Shown here: positions 26,521-36,199 of the stretch, in pieces
Numbering within the stretch: position 1 is the first letter of the stretch
Layout of the letters: the number at the start of each line of letters is the position of its first letter
Source of the DNA: Alphaproteobacteria bacterium
Lineage (GTDB): Bacteria > Pseudomonadota > Alphaproteobacteria > Rs-D84
Direction of reading: 5' to 3'
Assembly (NCBI GenBank): GCA_017937735.1
Contig: JAGBCZ010000027.1
Coordinates: forward strand, 1 to 64,000
Length of the DNA stretch: 64,000 bases
The notes under the pieces: generated by a model
Told to the model about the DNA's origin: nothing
Database searches by the model: none
What the model saw: the letters and a program-made list of their open reading frames with translations, nothing else
Program-made: the position numbers and the translations under genes

Positions 26521-28722
26521 ATCTTTATCTTCTTCAGCAGGTTTTTCCCATCCACGGATGTCCCATTGCGTTTCTTTCCCGTCTTCTATACCCATTGCTT
26601 TTTGTAAACAATGTTCACGCAATGCAATCGAATTTTGCTTTACTTCTGGACCAAACAAGGTTCCACTTGTTATCGCTGTTTCGATTTCGCTGACTTCTTC
26701 TTGCGTTGCGCCAGTACCATTTAATATTTCATTTAATGTTATGACGTTACGGCATGTATTTGTTGTATAGTCTTGTGTATTCTTACATTGTGTATTATCA
26801 GTCTTGTCAATAACAGCATTAAACTGTGCCATTGATGGACTGCAAATCATTTCTTCATAACAATGTGGAATATTTGCAACCTGTGAACAGAATGTTTTAA
26901 TACGTGCTGTTGGCCAGTTTTCACTGTCAGCGGTTTCTGTATAACAGTCATATATTTCTGTTAAACATTCGTTAAAGTTTGACATTGCTGTCTGGGCAGA
27001 TGCCAAAACTGATTCTTCTTCTTCCAGTTTGAATTCCAAACGTTTTTGCTGTAATGCTTGTTGTGCTGCAACCTTTTGATAACTGATATTCTGTGCGGCT
27101 GCACGTAATTGTTCGCCATACGCATCACAATCTGCATTTGCATCCAGTAAATATTTATTTATGATGCTGCGGCGTGCATCTGCAACAGGTCCACGCAGGC
27201 TGGAATATGGATCACCAGATGTTGTAGTATAACCAAAGCATGTTGCACTGGTATTTGTGTTTGTTGATGTGCCACGTTCATTTAATGTGATATTACCATC
27301 CGCAGTGACATCAATATTGGAATTATAGTTAAATGGACAGTTTGATGTTTGACCATTTGCACATTTTCCACTAAATGTTGATGGGGAACCGCATGCCTCG
27401 TATATTCCGTTAAAGCAAGAATCAAGTACACGTGAACATACATTGTCATGTGCATATTCAAACAAGTCATAACCCCATGTTGTTGCCAATGTGTCTGCGG
27501 ATGTTTCTGTGCTGCTGAATGCACCATTGATGCCCGCCAAATTACCAACAACGCTTGAAACATTATCAAACGCAGATAATACATTTTTATCATCTTTGGT
27601 TAATATTGTAACAGTTTTATCCTTGGCGTTTGCCCATGATTGTAATGACGCCAAAATATCAGAACCGTTGCCATCCAGACTTGCTATATCAAATCCAAAA
27701 TTGTTATTTTCTTCAGAACAATATGATGGTGACTGTGTTTGGCTGCACTTTGATTCATCATACATTCCATGTGCATGACACCATTCTGTTGCCTCGTCTG
27801 CTGTCCATGTTTTGTCTTTTGATGCTTCTTGCCAAGAAACACAGTTCATAACTTTTTCTGCATCTGTTAATTTAAATGCTTCGGAAACGTCTTTACCTTT
27901 GTTTGCAACCAACAATGCCAGTTCACCAGAAACCTTAATCAATTCTTCGTTTGCTGTTTCCAGTGCGGCTTCTGCCTCTGCAAACGCCTTGACACGACCG
28001 GCGCATCCGCATCTGCGTTGTGCCTGGTTACGTGCAGTACAGATTTCATCCATACATGTGTAATATGATTCCAAGCAATTACTGTACGCATCCGCAGAAA
28101 TCATTCCAGTGCTGGAATCAATAATATTTGAATAATTACCTGTGTACAGTTTTGTATTCAAGTATGAATATGTTGATGATGGGGCCGCCTTGGAACCACG
28201 AATTGCACTGCCTTGCAAGGAAATACGCGCATTGTTCGCAGCATCTGTTGTTGCAGTTCTGGCACGAACAGTGCGTGTTTTTGTTGCACCCGCACGATTT
28301 GCAGTCACATTTTGGCGTGATACAACACTGCGACTTGGGGTTGCAACCGTATTTGTATTACGTGTCGTCACAGCATTTGCACGTGGATTTTGTACAGCAC
28401 TGCGTGAAACAACGTTACGTGTTGCGACATTGCGTGAATTTGTTGCCTGATTACGTGCCGCATTGATAATTGTGCTGCGCGCCACAGTTGCACGATTTGT
28501 TGTCTGTCTGTTACGTGGGCTGGCACGACCAGATGTACGGGCGGTTGTGCCTGCACGCTGTGCCTGGGGCGCCATTAACGATGGGTCCATTACCGGTGCA
28601 ACTGGGTCTGCAAATACTGCACGCATCGACAAAAATGTCGAGCATACAAAGAACGCACCTGCCAACAAGAAAACTGTACTAACAGCATTCTTTAATGATT
28701 TTGCAACCGTTTCTGTTTTCAT
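26518..28722 (-). CDS. Large exported Cys-rich protein
   Basis: 734 residues from the ATG at 28722, which has AGGGAGAT about 9 bases upstream. A signal peptide is clear, with a hydrophobic stretch ending AVFA before DPVAP. Residues 30-175 are low complexity in Arg, Thr, Asn and Ala with repeated SRN/TRN patterns. The rest holds many Cys, often in pairs or close spacing (SCLESYYTCMDEIC, RRCGCAG, HCYEEMICS), and two long coiled-coil stretches. This suggests a disulfide-bonded periplasmic or surface protein. An alternative start at 28803, 7 bases after TATAAT, would add 27 residues. I recognise no family. Confidence 0.65.
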   Translation of the reverse strand: MKTETVAKSLKNAVSTVFLLAGAFFVCSTFLSMRAVFADPVAPVMDPSLMAPQAQRAGTTARTSGRASPRNRQTTNRATVARSTIINAARNQATNSRNVATRNVVSRSAVQNPRANAVTTRNTNTVATPSRSVVSRQNVTANRAGATKTRTVRARTATTDAANNARISLQGSAIRGSKAAPSSTYSYLNTKLYTGNYSNIIDSSTGMISADAYSNCLESYYTCMDEICTARNQAQRRCGCAGRVKAFAEAEAALETANEELIKVSGELALLVANKGKDVSEAFKLTDAEKVMNCVSWQEASKDKTWTADEATEWCHAHGMYDESKCSQTQSPSYCSEENNNFGFDIASLDGNGSDILASLQSWANAKDKTVTILTKDDKNVLSAFDNVSSVVGNLAGINGAFSSTETSADTLATTWGYDLFEYAHDNVCSRVLDSCFNGIYEACGSPSTFSGKCANGQTSNCPFNYNSNIDVTADGNITLNERGTSTNTNTSATCFGYTTTSGDPYSSLRGPVADARRSIINKYLLDANADCDAYGEQLRAAAQNISYQKVAAQQALQQKRLEFKLEEEESVLASAQTAMSNFNECLTEIYDCYTETADSENWPTARIKTFCSQVANIPHCYEEMICSPSMAQFNAVIDKTDNTQCKNTQDYTTNTCRNVITLNEILNGTGATQEEVSEIETAITSGTLFGPEVKQNSIALREHCLQKAMGIEDGKETQWDIRGWEKPAEEDKD

Positions 28723-28810
28723 GAACATATCTCCCTGTGTTCTGATAATTCCCAGAATTCCAACCTTTTCCATACTGCGCACGGCACAATATGCCTTTAT
28801 CATTTATATG

Positions 28811-28839
28811 ATTATATCAATTTTTTGGCGGTCTGTAAA
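28811..28839 (-). promoter_or_regulatory. Promoter of the large Cys-rich gene
   Basis: On the minus strand TTTACA, a 17-base spacer and TATAAT, then 7 bases to an in-frame ATG at 28803. The ATG with a ribosome site is 81 bases further at 28722. Confidence 0.6.
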
Positions 28840-28939
28840 CAACAATTACAAGGCTTGATTTATGTTGTTTGATGCTTGAATTTTCTTTTTATTTTGATAG
28901 GATAGGTTGCGAATAAATTTTATACAAACAGGATAAAAC

Positions 28940-31342
28940 ATGAATATCGAACTTGGTAAAAACATTAGTCCACGTGAAATCGAAACCAGAATCCAAGAAT
29001 TCTGGGATAAAAATAGTTTTTGGGCAAACGATGTAAATTCAGAAAAAACACCGTTTTGCATTATGATGCCACCACCAAATGTTACTGGCAATTTACACAT
29101 GGGGCATGCGTTGGATAATGTGCTGACCGATATTATGTGCCGTTATAAACGTATGGCTGGTTTTGACGTTTTGTGGCAGCCGGGAACTGACCACGCATCA
29201 ATCGCAACACAACTGTTGGTTGAACGTGACCTGTCAAAACGTGGCATAAATCCACATGCATTGTCCGTTGCAGAAAAGTTAGATTATGCCTGGAAATGGA
29301 AGGCCGATAAGGGTGGCCAAATTATGAATCAGTTACATATCTTGGGTGTAACACCTGCGTGGAATCGTGAAAGATTTACAATGGATGCCGGGTTGTCTGC
29401 TGCGGTTACAAAACTGTTTGTAAAAATGTATAACGAAGGTTTGATTTATCGTGAAAAACGTCTTGTTAACTGGTGCCCAAAACAACAGACATCTGTTTCT
29501 GATTTAGAAGTTGAAACACGTGACGAAAAAGGTAAGTTCTATTATTTCAATTATAAACTGGTTGATGGTGGCGTAATTGAAATTGCAACAACACGCCCAG
29601 AAACACTGTTCGGTGATCAGGCGATTGCTGTTCATCCTGAAAATGAAAAGTCAAAACATTTAATCGGGCGCAAGGCGATTATTCCATTAACAGACATTGA
29701 AATTCCAATTATTGGTGACGAACATGCAGACCCAGAAAAAGGTACAGGGGCGGTTAAAATTACACCTGCCCACGACTTTGACGACTGGGAGGTTGGTGTC
29801 CGTCATAACCTGACACCTGTTTGTATATTAACACCAGATGCAAAAATGAACGACAATCCAGTTGTACCGGCCAAATATCGTGGTATGGACAGATATGTTG
29901 CACGTGCCGCCGTTCTGGAAGATATTGATGCCGCAGGTCTGTTGGTAAAGGTCGAAGATAAAATTATTCCAACCCCATATTCAGAACGTGGTGGCGTGCC
30001 TGTTGAACCATATCTGACAGACCAATGGTTTGTTGATGCTGAAAAACTTGCAATACCTGCGATTAAGGCTGTTGAAGAAGGCAAGATTAAATTTATGCCA
30101 GAACACAGATATAACTTGTTTATGTCATGGATGAAAAATATACGTCCTTGGACAATTTCACGTCAACTGTGGTGGGGACATCATATACCTGCATGGTATG
30201 ACGAAGATGGTAATGTATATGTCGCAGAAACCGAAGAAGAAGCAATCAAACAATCTGGTGGTAAAACATTGACACGTGATACAGACGTATTGGATACTTG
30301 GTTCTCGTCCGGGTTGTGGCCATTTTCAACATTGGGTTGGCCAGAAAAAACACCAGAATTGGACAAATATTATCCGACAGATTTGTTGTACACAGGTGCT
30401 GATATTATCTTTTTCTGGGTTGCGCGTATGATTATGATGGGAATCTATGTAATGGGTGATGTACCGTTCCGTACAGTAAACTTCCACGGTCTTGTTCGTG
30501 ATAACAAAGGACAAAAAATGTCCAAGACCAAGGGTAACGGAACAGATCCACTGGATACTGTTGAAAAATTTGGAACAGATGCGTTACGTTACTGGATTGC
30601 AACTGCGCCAATTGGCACAGATATCAGATATTCAGATGACGAAGTTAAACGTGGCTCAAAACTGCTGACAAAATTGTGGAACGCATCAAAGTATGTTCTG
30701 ATGAATTTGTCTGATTTTGAACCAGAAACAGCAAAACAAATTCCGGTAAACGAACGCTTTATCGAAGACAGATGGGTATTGTCTGAATTGAACAAAACAA
30801 TTGCAGACACACGCAAGCATTTGGATAAATATGATAACTATAATTCACGCAGTACAATTGATACTTTCTTTTGGGATATTTTCTGTGACCAGTATTTAGA
30901 ATTTATCAAAGACAGATTCTGGGCGCCTGAAAAATATAGCGCAGAATCAAAATTGTCTGCCCAGTGGACATTGTACACCGTGTTGCGTCAAATTATTGGT
31001 TTGTATGCACCATTTATCCCATTTTTAACCGAAGAATTGTGGCAGAAAATTTATCAACCAATCGAAGGTGGCAAAACTCTGCACCTGACACAATATCCGT
31101 CTGTAAATTCTGAATATGAAACAGATGTTGAACAGATGAATATTGCGCTGGAAATATTGAAAAATGTTCGTGGTCTGCGCACAGATAGAAAGGTTGGAAA
31201 CGGTGCAAAACTGGAAACATTAACAATCCCAAGCGACACACCAGATGTATTACATGGTCTGATTAAATCTGCGGCACGAGCAAACGAAATTGTATTGGGT
31301 GATGCACTGGATTTTGTTGTTATGCAAAATGTTCAGGGGTAA
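28940..31342 (+). CDS. valS: Valyl-tRNA synthetase, short form
   Basis: This enzyme charges tRNA-Val. The HIGH-type motif is PPPNVTGNLHMGHALDN near residue 45, and KMSKTKGNGTDPL carries KMSKS. WQPGTDHASIATQ and the editing and anticodon-binding regions follow in bacterial order. At 800 residues it is shorter than the roughly 950 of E. coli because the C-terminal coiled-coil arm is missing: the protein stops soon after the anticodon-binding domain. CAGGAT lies upstream of the ATG. The thioesterase gene begins 4 bases after its stop. Confidence 0.95.
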   Translation: MNIELGKNISPREIETRIQEFWDKNSFWANDVNSEKTPFCIMMPPPNVTGNLHMGHALDNVLTDIMCRYKRMAGFDVLWQPGTDHASIATQLLVERDLSKRGINPHALSVAEKLDYAWKWKADKGGQIMNQLHILGVTPAWNRERFTMDAGLSAAVTKLFVKMYNEGLIYREKRLVNWCPKQQTSVSDLEVETRDEKGKFYYFNYKLVDGGVIEIATTRPETLFGDQAIAVHPENEKSKHLIGRKAIIPLTDIEIPIIGDEHADPEKGTGAVKITPAHDFDDWEVGVRHNLTPVCILTPDAKMNDNPVVPAKYRGMDRYVARAAVLEDIDAAGLLVKVEDKIIPTPYSERGGVPVEPYLTDQWFVDAEKLAIPAIKAVEEGKIKFMPEHRYNLFMSWMKNIRPWTISRQLWWGHHIPAWYDEDGNVYVAETEEEAIKQSGGKTLTRDTDVLDTWFSSGLWPFSTLGWPEKTPELDKYYPTDLLYTGADIIFFWVARMIMMGIYVMGDVPFRTVNFHGLVRDNKGQKMSKTKGNGTDPLDTVEKFGTDALRYWIATAPIGTDIRYSDDEVKRGSKLLTKLWNASKYVLMNLSDFEPETAKQIPVNERFIEDRWVLSELNKTIADTRKHLDKYDNYNSRSTIDTFFWDIFCDQYLEFIKDRFWAPEKYSAESKLSAQWTLYTVLRQIIGLYAPFIPFLTEELWQKIYQPIEGGKTLHLTQYPSVNSEYETDVEQMNIALEILKNVRGLRTDRKVGNGAKLETLTIPSDTPDVLHGLIKSAARANEIVLGDALDFVVMQNVQG

Positions 31343-31346
31343 CACA

Positions 31347-32075
31347 ATGGCAGAAAAGTTAGTTGAAACCAGAACACTGCAAGCATACCAATGCGACAGA
31401 TTTGGATATGTTCGTCCATTGATTTTAATGAACGAATTACAGTCAATCGCAGACAGACATGCAGAAATTCTGGGATGTGGTCGCACATATTGTTTGGAAC
31501 ATAATATTGGCTGGGTTGTAATGTATTATCTGGTCGATATTATTGAATTACCAGTTGAAGGCGAAGAACTAACATTTACAACGTGGCCATCTTGCCAAGA
31601 TGCATTACGTGCAACCCGTGATTTTGAAATTCGTGGAAATGACGGTCGTTTAATGGTTCGTGCAACATCACAATGGATATTGATTGATATGGAAAGGCGC
31701 AGACCATTACCATTGGCAAGTCACTTGTCACCAGATGTCGTTGTTCCAACACGTGCATACGGATGCGCATTTGAAAAGTTCCCTGATTTCGAAACAGATA
31801 AAACACATATCATGAAATGTCGTTTTGATGATATTGATGTTAATCAACATATCAATAATGCTGTATACGCAGTATGGGCAACAGAAAGTGTTGGATATAA
31901 ATACCGTACACAACATAAATTAAAAAAGATTGATATAAACTTTAAAAAAGAAGTAAATCCAGATACCCCTGAAATACAAATTGATGTTGCGATTGATGGA
32001 TTGGTAACACGCCACAAGATAAAATCAGGCGACACAGAACACGCAATTGTAATTTGTCATTGGGAAGAAATATAA
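31347..32075 (+). CDS. Acyl-ACP thioesterase, double hot-dog fold
   Basis: 242 residues. The first domain has the N-terminal RTLQAYQCDRFGYVRPLIL and a WVVMYYLVDI strand. The second carries DIDVNQHINNAVYAVWATE, which matches the plant-type FatA/FatB and bacterial acyl-ACP thioesterase signature with catalytic Asn/His residues. It would release free fatty acids from acyl-ACP in the cytoplasm. The start at 31347 has AGGGG 8 bases upstream; earlier in-frame codons lie within valS. It ends at a terminator. Confidence 0.82.
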   Translation: MAEKLVETRTLQAYQCDRFGYVRPLILMNELQSIADRHAEILGCGRTYCLEHNIGWVVMYYLVDIIELPVEGEELTFTTWPSCQDALRATRDFEIRGNDGRLMVRATSQWILIDMERRRPLPLASHLSPDVVVPTRAYGCAFEKFPDFETDKTHIMKCRFDDIDVNQHINNAVYAVWATESVGYKYRTQHKLKKIDINFKKEVNPDTPEIQIDVAIDGLVTRHKIKSGDTEHAIVICHWEEI

Positions 32076-32104
32076 AAAAAGCCGGCTTTTACCGGCTTTT
32101 TTTA
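32074..32104. terminator. Terminator between thioesterase and pheT
   Basis: AAAGCCGG..CCGGCTTT stem with A and T runs; the following TTTTTTTAACA extension resembles the terminator at 44238 and the repeat inside the gene at 45400. Confidence 0.75.
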
Positions 32105-32110
32105 ACACTT

Positions 32111-34414
32111 TTATTTATCACGAATTATTGCATTACATTTCTTTTCAACCGATTCTATGACATCAGATTGGATTTTTTGTAAATCTGAATCTGACATGTT
32201 GTCACGTGGTTCGATTGTTATTGTAAACGCAATTGATTTTTTTCCATTACCCATATCAAATGCGTCAAACACAACAACATTTGTTATACGACTGTCTGCG
32301 CTGCTGGCAACAGATGTTAATTTTTCTGATGGTGTATCAACATCTACGATAAACGCAAAGTCACGTGTTATTGGTTGGAAATCTGACAATATCGGCTGTT
32401 TACCACCACGTTTGGATGGCAGATTTTTTATATCATCAACAATTGCAATAACAACGTTTGTTTTTATGCGTAACTTTTTTGCAACAGATGGATGCAATTC
32501 ACCAAATTCTGCAATCTTCTTTTTACCTTGCATGATTGCGCCGTATCTGTATGGATGCGCCCAGCGTGGTGCATTTTCTGTTGATACAGTAAAGCGTTGA
32601 CCCGCCATCAATGCAATCAAATCAGCCTTGACATCGTACACATCAACATCACGATTTCTGTTCATCCAATGCTTTGGTGAATTACTGCCTGTTCTGACAA
32701 CGCAAACAGATGTATGTTGTTGTGTCGGCGCATCACCATCAAATACAGTACCCAATTCAAATAAATTTAAATCTGAATATCCACGCTTTTCATTATTTGA
32801 TACAGCATACAACAAACCAAACAACAATCCATTTCGCATTGTGTCATAATCTGACGTAATTGGATTTGCAATCTTGATATTTGGTTTATCAGATAAAATC
32901 TGTTCTGTTGCCAGATTACCAAACCCAAACGAACGACATTCGTTTAGTCCACGTGATGCCAATAATGTTTTTATGTTCATATCATCCATATCATGGTGAC
33001 AGATGTCGCCGTATGTATGATTTGATGCAGTGGCAATCTTGTCATATCCGTATATACGCAGTAAATCTGCAACAATTGTTTCTGGAATTTCAACATCAAC
33101 ACGTGATGTATGCGGTGTAACAATCCAATCATCCCCGGAACAATCAAGTGTATATCCCAATGACATTAAGATATTTTTTTGAACATCTGGGGCAATTTCT
33201 ATACCTGTTTTTTTCAAAAAGTATGATGGATTATATTTTATTTTTACATCCGGGGCATTATCAGAACCTGCCGAAAAAGTTCCAACAATTTTACCACCAC
33301 ACGCAGACATAATTATATCAGCCGCACGCATTGCCGCCGCACCTGTTATTGTTGGATCGATTCCACGTTCATATCTGTATGATGCGTCTGTTGATATACC
33401 CAACCTTTTTGCAGATTTACGAACAGACACAGGGTCAAAATATGCAGATTCCAAGATAATATTTTTTGTGTTTTCTGTGGTTGCACCACGTTTGCCACCA
33501 ATCACACCAGCCAGTGCCAAAATACCAGATGCATCTGTGATAACCATATCTGTATCAACCAGTTCATGTTCATTACCAAACAAATCTGTGAATTTTTCGC
33601 CTTTTTCTGCCATACGTACAACAATATCACCGTTAATTTCATCTGCATCAAAACAGTGCATTGGTTGTGCCATGTCATAACAGATATAGTTTGTCGCATC
33701 AATTGGGGCATTTTTCGGATTTATACCAATCGCCTGTAAACGTGATGCGATTTTTTTATCGCTTGGTTTAACCGCTATATCGTGTATTTCAATCATCTTA
33801 TATGCAGGGCATTTATCTGTTTTTAATATAACCTGACGGGTGCCAGAAACAGATTTAAATTCTGCATCGTTTGGTACAATGTATTGGCCAATACCTGCCG
33901 CAGATAAATCACGTGCAATACCACGAACAGATAAATAATCTGGTCTGTTTGGTGTAATACCCGCATCAAATACTGTTTTTGTTTCAACAACAGGTGTACC
34001 AATAACAGTATCGTCTGGTAATTCAATAATACCACTGTGGTCTTCATTTATCCCAAGTTCCTTGCCGGAACACATCATGCCATCTGATAATACACCGCGC
34101 AATTTTCCAGACTGAATTTCATGACCTGCAATTACACAGCCCGGTACAGCCAGCGCAGATATCAATCCAACACGTGCATTTGGTGCACCACACACAACCT
34201 GACGCAGGGTCGAAGCTCCATCATCAACCTGTAATACATGTAAATGATCACTGTTTTCGTGTGGTTCGCATTTAATAATCTTTGCCGCAATCGGTGATAT
34301 TGGAGATTGTACATCTTCGATTTCTAAACCAATACGGGTCAATGTATCAGATACAGCCTGTGCATCTGCATCTGTGTTTAAATATTCTTTTAACCAATCA
34401 TAAGTCCACTTCAT
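32111..34414 (-). CDS. pheT: Phenylalanyl-tRNA synthetase beta subunit
   Basis: 767 residues, full domain set. The N-terminal EMAP-like tRNA-binding domain (KCEPHENSDHLHVLQVDDG), the B3/B4 editing region (PNRPDYLSVRGIARDLSA), the B5 region, the catalytic-like core and a C-terminal anticodon-binding fold (FQPITRDFAFIVD) follow in order. It pairs with PheS as an alpha2-beta2 enzyme. It lies 17 bases after pheS. Confidence 0.96.
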   Translation of the reverse strand: MKWTYDWLKEYLNTDADAQAVSDTLTRIGLEIEDVQSPISPIAAKIIKCEPHENSDHLHVLQVDDGASTLRQVVCGAPNARVGLISALAVPGCVIAGHEIQSGKLRGVLSDGMMCSGKELGINEDHSGIIELPDDTVIGTPVVETKTVFDAGITPNRPDYLSVRGIARDLSAAGIGQYIVPNDAEFKSVSGTRQVILKTDKCPAYKMIEIHDIAVKPSDKKIASRLQAIGINPKNAPIDATNYICYDMAQPMHCFDADEINGDIVVRMAEKGEKFTDLFGNEHELVDTDMVITDASGILALAGVIGGKRGATTENTKNIILESAYFDPVSVRKSAKRLGISTDASYRYERGIDPTITGAAAMRAADIIMSACGGKIVGTFSAGSDNAPDVKIKYNPSYFLKKTGIEIAPDVQKNILMSLGYTLDCSGDDWIVTPHTSRVDVEIPETIVADLLRIYGYDKIATASNHTYGDICHHDMDDMNIKTLLASRGLNECRSFGFGNLATEQILSDKPNIKIANPITSDYDTMRNGLLFGLLYAVSNNEKRGYSDLNLFELGTVFDGDAPTQQHTSVCVVRTGSNSPKHWMNRNRDVDVYDVKADLIALMAGQRFTVSTENAPRWAHPYRYGAIMQGKKKIAEFGELHPSVAKKLRIKTNVVIAIVDDIKNLPSKRGGKQPILSDFQPITRDFAFIVDVDTPSEKLTSVASSADSRITNVVVFDAFDMGNGKKSIAFTITIEPRDNMSDSDLQKIQSDVIESVEKKCNAIIRDK

Positions 34415-34431
34415 AATTTATTCCCCCGTAT

Positions 34432-35379
34432 TTAAAAACCAGCACTTTTTAACCAACGTACATCATTGTTATACAAATCACGTAAATCAGGTAAATTGTA
34501 TTTCAACATCGCCAATCTGTCCCAACCAAAACCAAACGCAAAACCTTGGTATTCTTCTGGATTAACACCACAACTGCGCAGTACGTTTGGATGAACCATC
34601 CCAGCACCCATCAATTCCAACCATTTATCATTTTTCCACTTCATATCAACTTCGATACTGGGGTCTGTAAACGGAAAGAAGGATGGACGAATTCTTAATT
34701 CAACTTTTTCAATACCAAAGAATTTAGATAAAAACGCACGAACATCTGCCAATAAATCTGACATTGTTACATTTTTATCAATATATAACCCCTCAATCTG
34801 GCCGAACATTGGACCATGTGTCGCATCCCATTCTTTGCGATACGTAGAACCAACACCAAACATTTTAATTGGTACACCATCTGATTCCATTGCACGAATT
34901 TGAATTGCAGATGTCTGGGTACGTAATACATTACCATTTTCTAAAAAGAAACTATCTTGCATGTCACGGGCAGGGTGGTGCATTGGTGTGTTTAATGCGG
35001 TAAAGTTATGCCAATCATCTTCGATTTCTGGGCCTGTGTACATCTTATAACCAAAAGATTCTAAAATTTCTGCAATTTCGGACAATGACTGTGTCAATGG
35101 ATGTAATGTGCCACGATTTTCAGGCATCGGATTTAAAGACACATCCAACTTCTGTTTTTGTAAGCCCGCCATCAATACAGCATTTTCAATTTCTGATTGA
35201 CGAGTCTTAAACAATTCACGCAATGCCTGATTTTCCAGATTTAATGCCGCACGTGCATCATTATCCAGATTTTTCATTTCTTTTAATTTTGCTGTCATTG
35301 TACCATTTTTACCAAATGTTTCTGTGTACAAGACTTGCAATTCTTCCAGTGTGTTTATATTTTTTATTTGTTCTTGCAT
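34432..35379 (-). CDS. pheS: Phenylalanyl-tRNA synthetase alpha subunit
   Basis: 315 residues, slightly short at the N-terminal coiled coil. Class II motif 2 (TYRKEWDATHGPMFGQIEG) and motif 3 (GFAFGFGWDRLAML) are clear, and TQTSAIQIRAM marks the Phe-binding region. The start at 35379 has GGGTAAGAAG upstream. It is co-directional with and just upstream of pheT. A terminator separates it from rplT, so it probably has its own promoter. Confidence 0.96.
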   Translation of the reverse strand: MQEQIKNINTLEELQVLYTETFGKNGTMTAKLKEMKNLDNDARAALNLENQALRELFKTRQSEIENAVLMAGLQKQKLDVSLNPMPENRGTLHPLTQSLSEIAEILESFGYKMYTGPEIEDDWHNFTALNTPMHHPARDMQDSFFLENGNVLRTQTSAIQIRAMESDGVPIKMFGVGSTYRKEWDATHGPMFGQIEGLYIDKNVTMSDLLADVRAFLSKFFGIEKVELRIRPSFFPFTDPSIEVDMKWKNDKWLELMGAGMVHPNVLRSCGVNPEEYQGFAFGFGWDRLAMLKYNLPDLRDLYNNDVRWLKSAGF

Positions 35380-35407
35380 AACTTCTTACCCTAAACATAT
35401 AAATTAA

Positions 35408-35440
35408 AACAAAAGCCGTCATCTGACGGCTTTCATTATT
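35408..35440 (-). terminator. Terminator of rpmI-rplT
   Basis: GCCGTCA/TGACGGC hairpin downstream of rplT on the minus strand; the U tract is on the TTTTGTTTT side. Confidence 0.65.
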
Positions 35441-35467
35441 ACAAAAGATATACCTGCCGACAAGGTA

Positions 35468-35836
35468 TTATTTAGATTCGGCAGAAATAAATCGTTTTGC
35501 TGTTTCAACCAATGCGGCAAAGTTTGCATCGCCTGCATATGCCATTTCGGCCAGAACCTTGCGGTCCAGTGCAACGCCAGCTTTCTTTAAACCGTTCATG
35601 AATTGGCTGTAAGTCATACCATTTGCACGTACAGCTGCATTGATACGAACAATCCACAAACCACGAAATTCACGTTTTTTAACACGTCTGTCGCGATATG
35701 CATATTGACCTGCTTTTTCTGTTTTTTCACGTGCTGCACGATATGTTGAATGATGACGGCCCAAATAACCTTTGGCGCGCGCCAAAATCTTGTTATGTTT
35801 TTGTTTTACGGTTGTTCCGCGTTTTACTCTTGCCAT
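35468..35836 (-). CDS. rplT: 50S ribosomal protein L20
   Basis: 122 residues, very well conserved: [17 protein letters not shown], then [33 protein letters not shown] (split here by reading) and LNGL-type [21 protein letters not shown]20 binds 23S rRNA early in large-subunit assembly and in other bacteria represses its own rpmI-rplT message. It follows rpmI by 18 bases. infC, normally first in this cluster, is not upstream. Confidence 0.97.
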   Translation of the reverse strand: MARVKRGTTVKQKHNKILARAKGYLGRHHSTYRAAREKTEKAGQYAYRDRRVKKREFRGLWIVRINAAVRANGMTYSQFMNGLKKAGVALDRKVLAEMAYAGDANFAALVETAKRFISAESK

Positions 35837-35854
35837 GACTTGTTACCCCCTTGC

Positions 35855-36058
35855 TTATTTCAAACCATATGGGGCCAGGATTTTTGCCTGTCCAACCATG
35901 TTATCGTTCAAATACTGTGGTTTTGCACCTGCCTTGTTTGCACGGGCAGATTTTTTACGCAACAGTTTCTTGTGAGAGTTACGTGCAACACGGATTTTAC
36001 CAGTTGCAGTCATAGACGCACGCTTTTTCAAGTATGACTTTGTCTTTAATTTTGGCAT
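35855..36058 (-). CDS. rpmI: 50S ribosomal protein L35
   Basis: 67 residues beginning MPKLKTKSYLKKRASMTATG, a clear L35, strongly basic throughout. AGAGGAT lies upstream of the ATG. The leader contains an ATGGCAA/TTGCCAT hairpin (36095-36112) on the likely transcript, which could be part of L20 control, though this is only positional inference. Confidence 0.96.
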   Translation of the reverse strand: MPKLKTKSYLKKRASMTATGKIRVARNSHKKLLRKKSARANKAGAKPQYLNDNMVGQAKILAPYGLK

Positions 36059-36094
36059 TTTATATCCTCTTTTTTAGATGTTTTTACATGTCTG

Positions 36095-36112
36095 ATGGCA
36101 ATGCCTTGCCAT
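36095..36112 (-). promoter_or_regulatory. Hairpin in the rpmI-rplT leader
   Basis: ATGGCAA and TTGCCAT form a 7-base-pair stem with a 4-base loop. It lies between a possible promoter (TTGATT-16-CAGAAT on the minus strand, upstream) and the rpmI ribosome site. Role unproven. Confidence 0.4.
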
Positions 36113-36199
36113 TTCGACCGACTTTATTCTGGCATATTTTATGGAAAAATCAAGTTTTTATTGAATATCTGTTTTTTTAAGATTAAAGTTAGGAAACAA

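Noticed and set aside
28940..31342. ValRS of the archaeal type known from Rickettsia
   Set aside because: The motifs PPPNVTGNLHMGHALDN and KMSKTKGN follow the bacterial form, so no archaeal-type transfer is indicated here.
36095..36199. A longer MreC with 35 extra N-terminal residues
   Set aside because: The segment is antisense to the rpmI leader and lacks a ribosome site; AGGAAAC favours the start at 36200.
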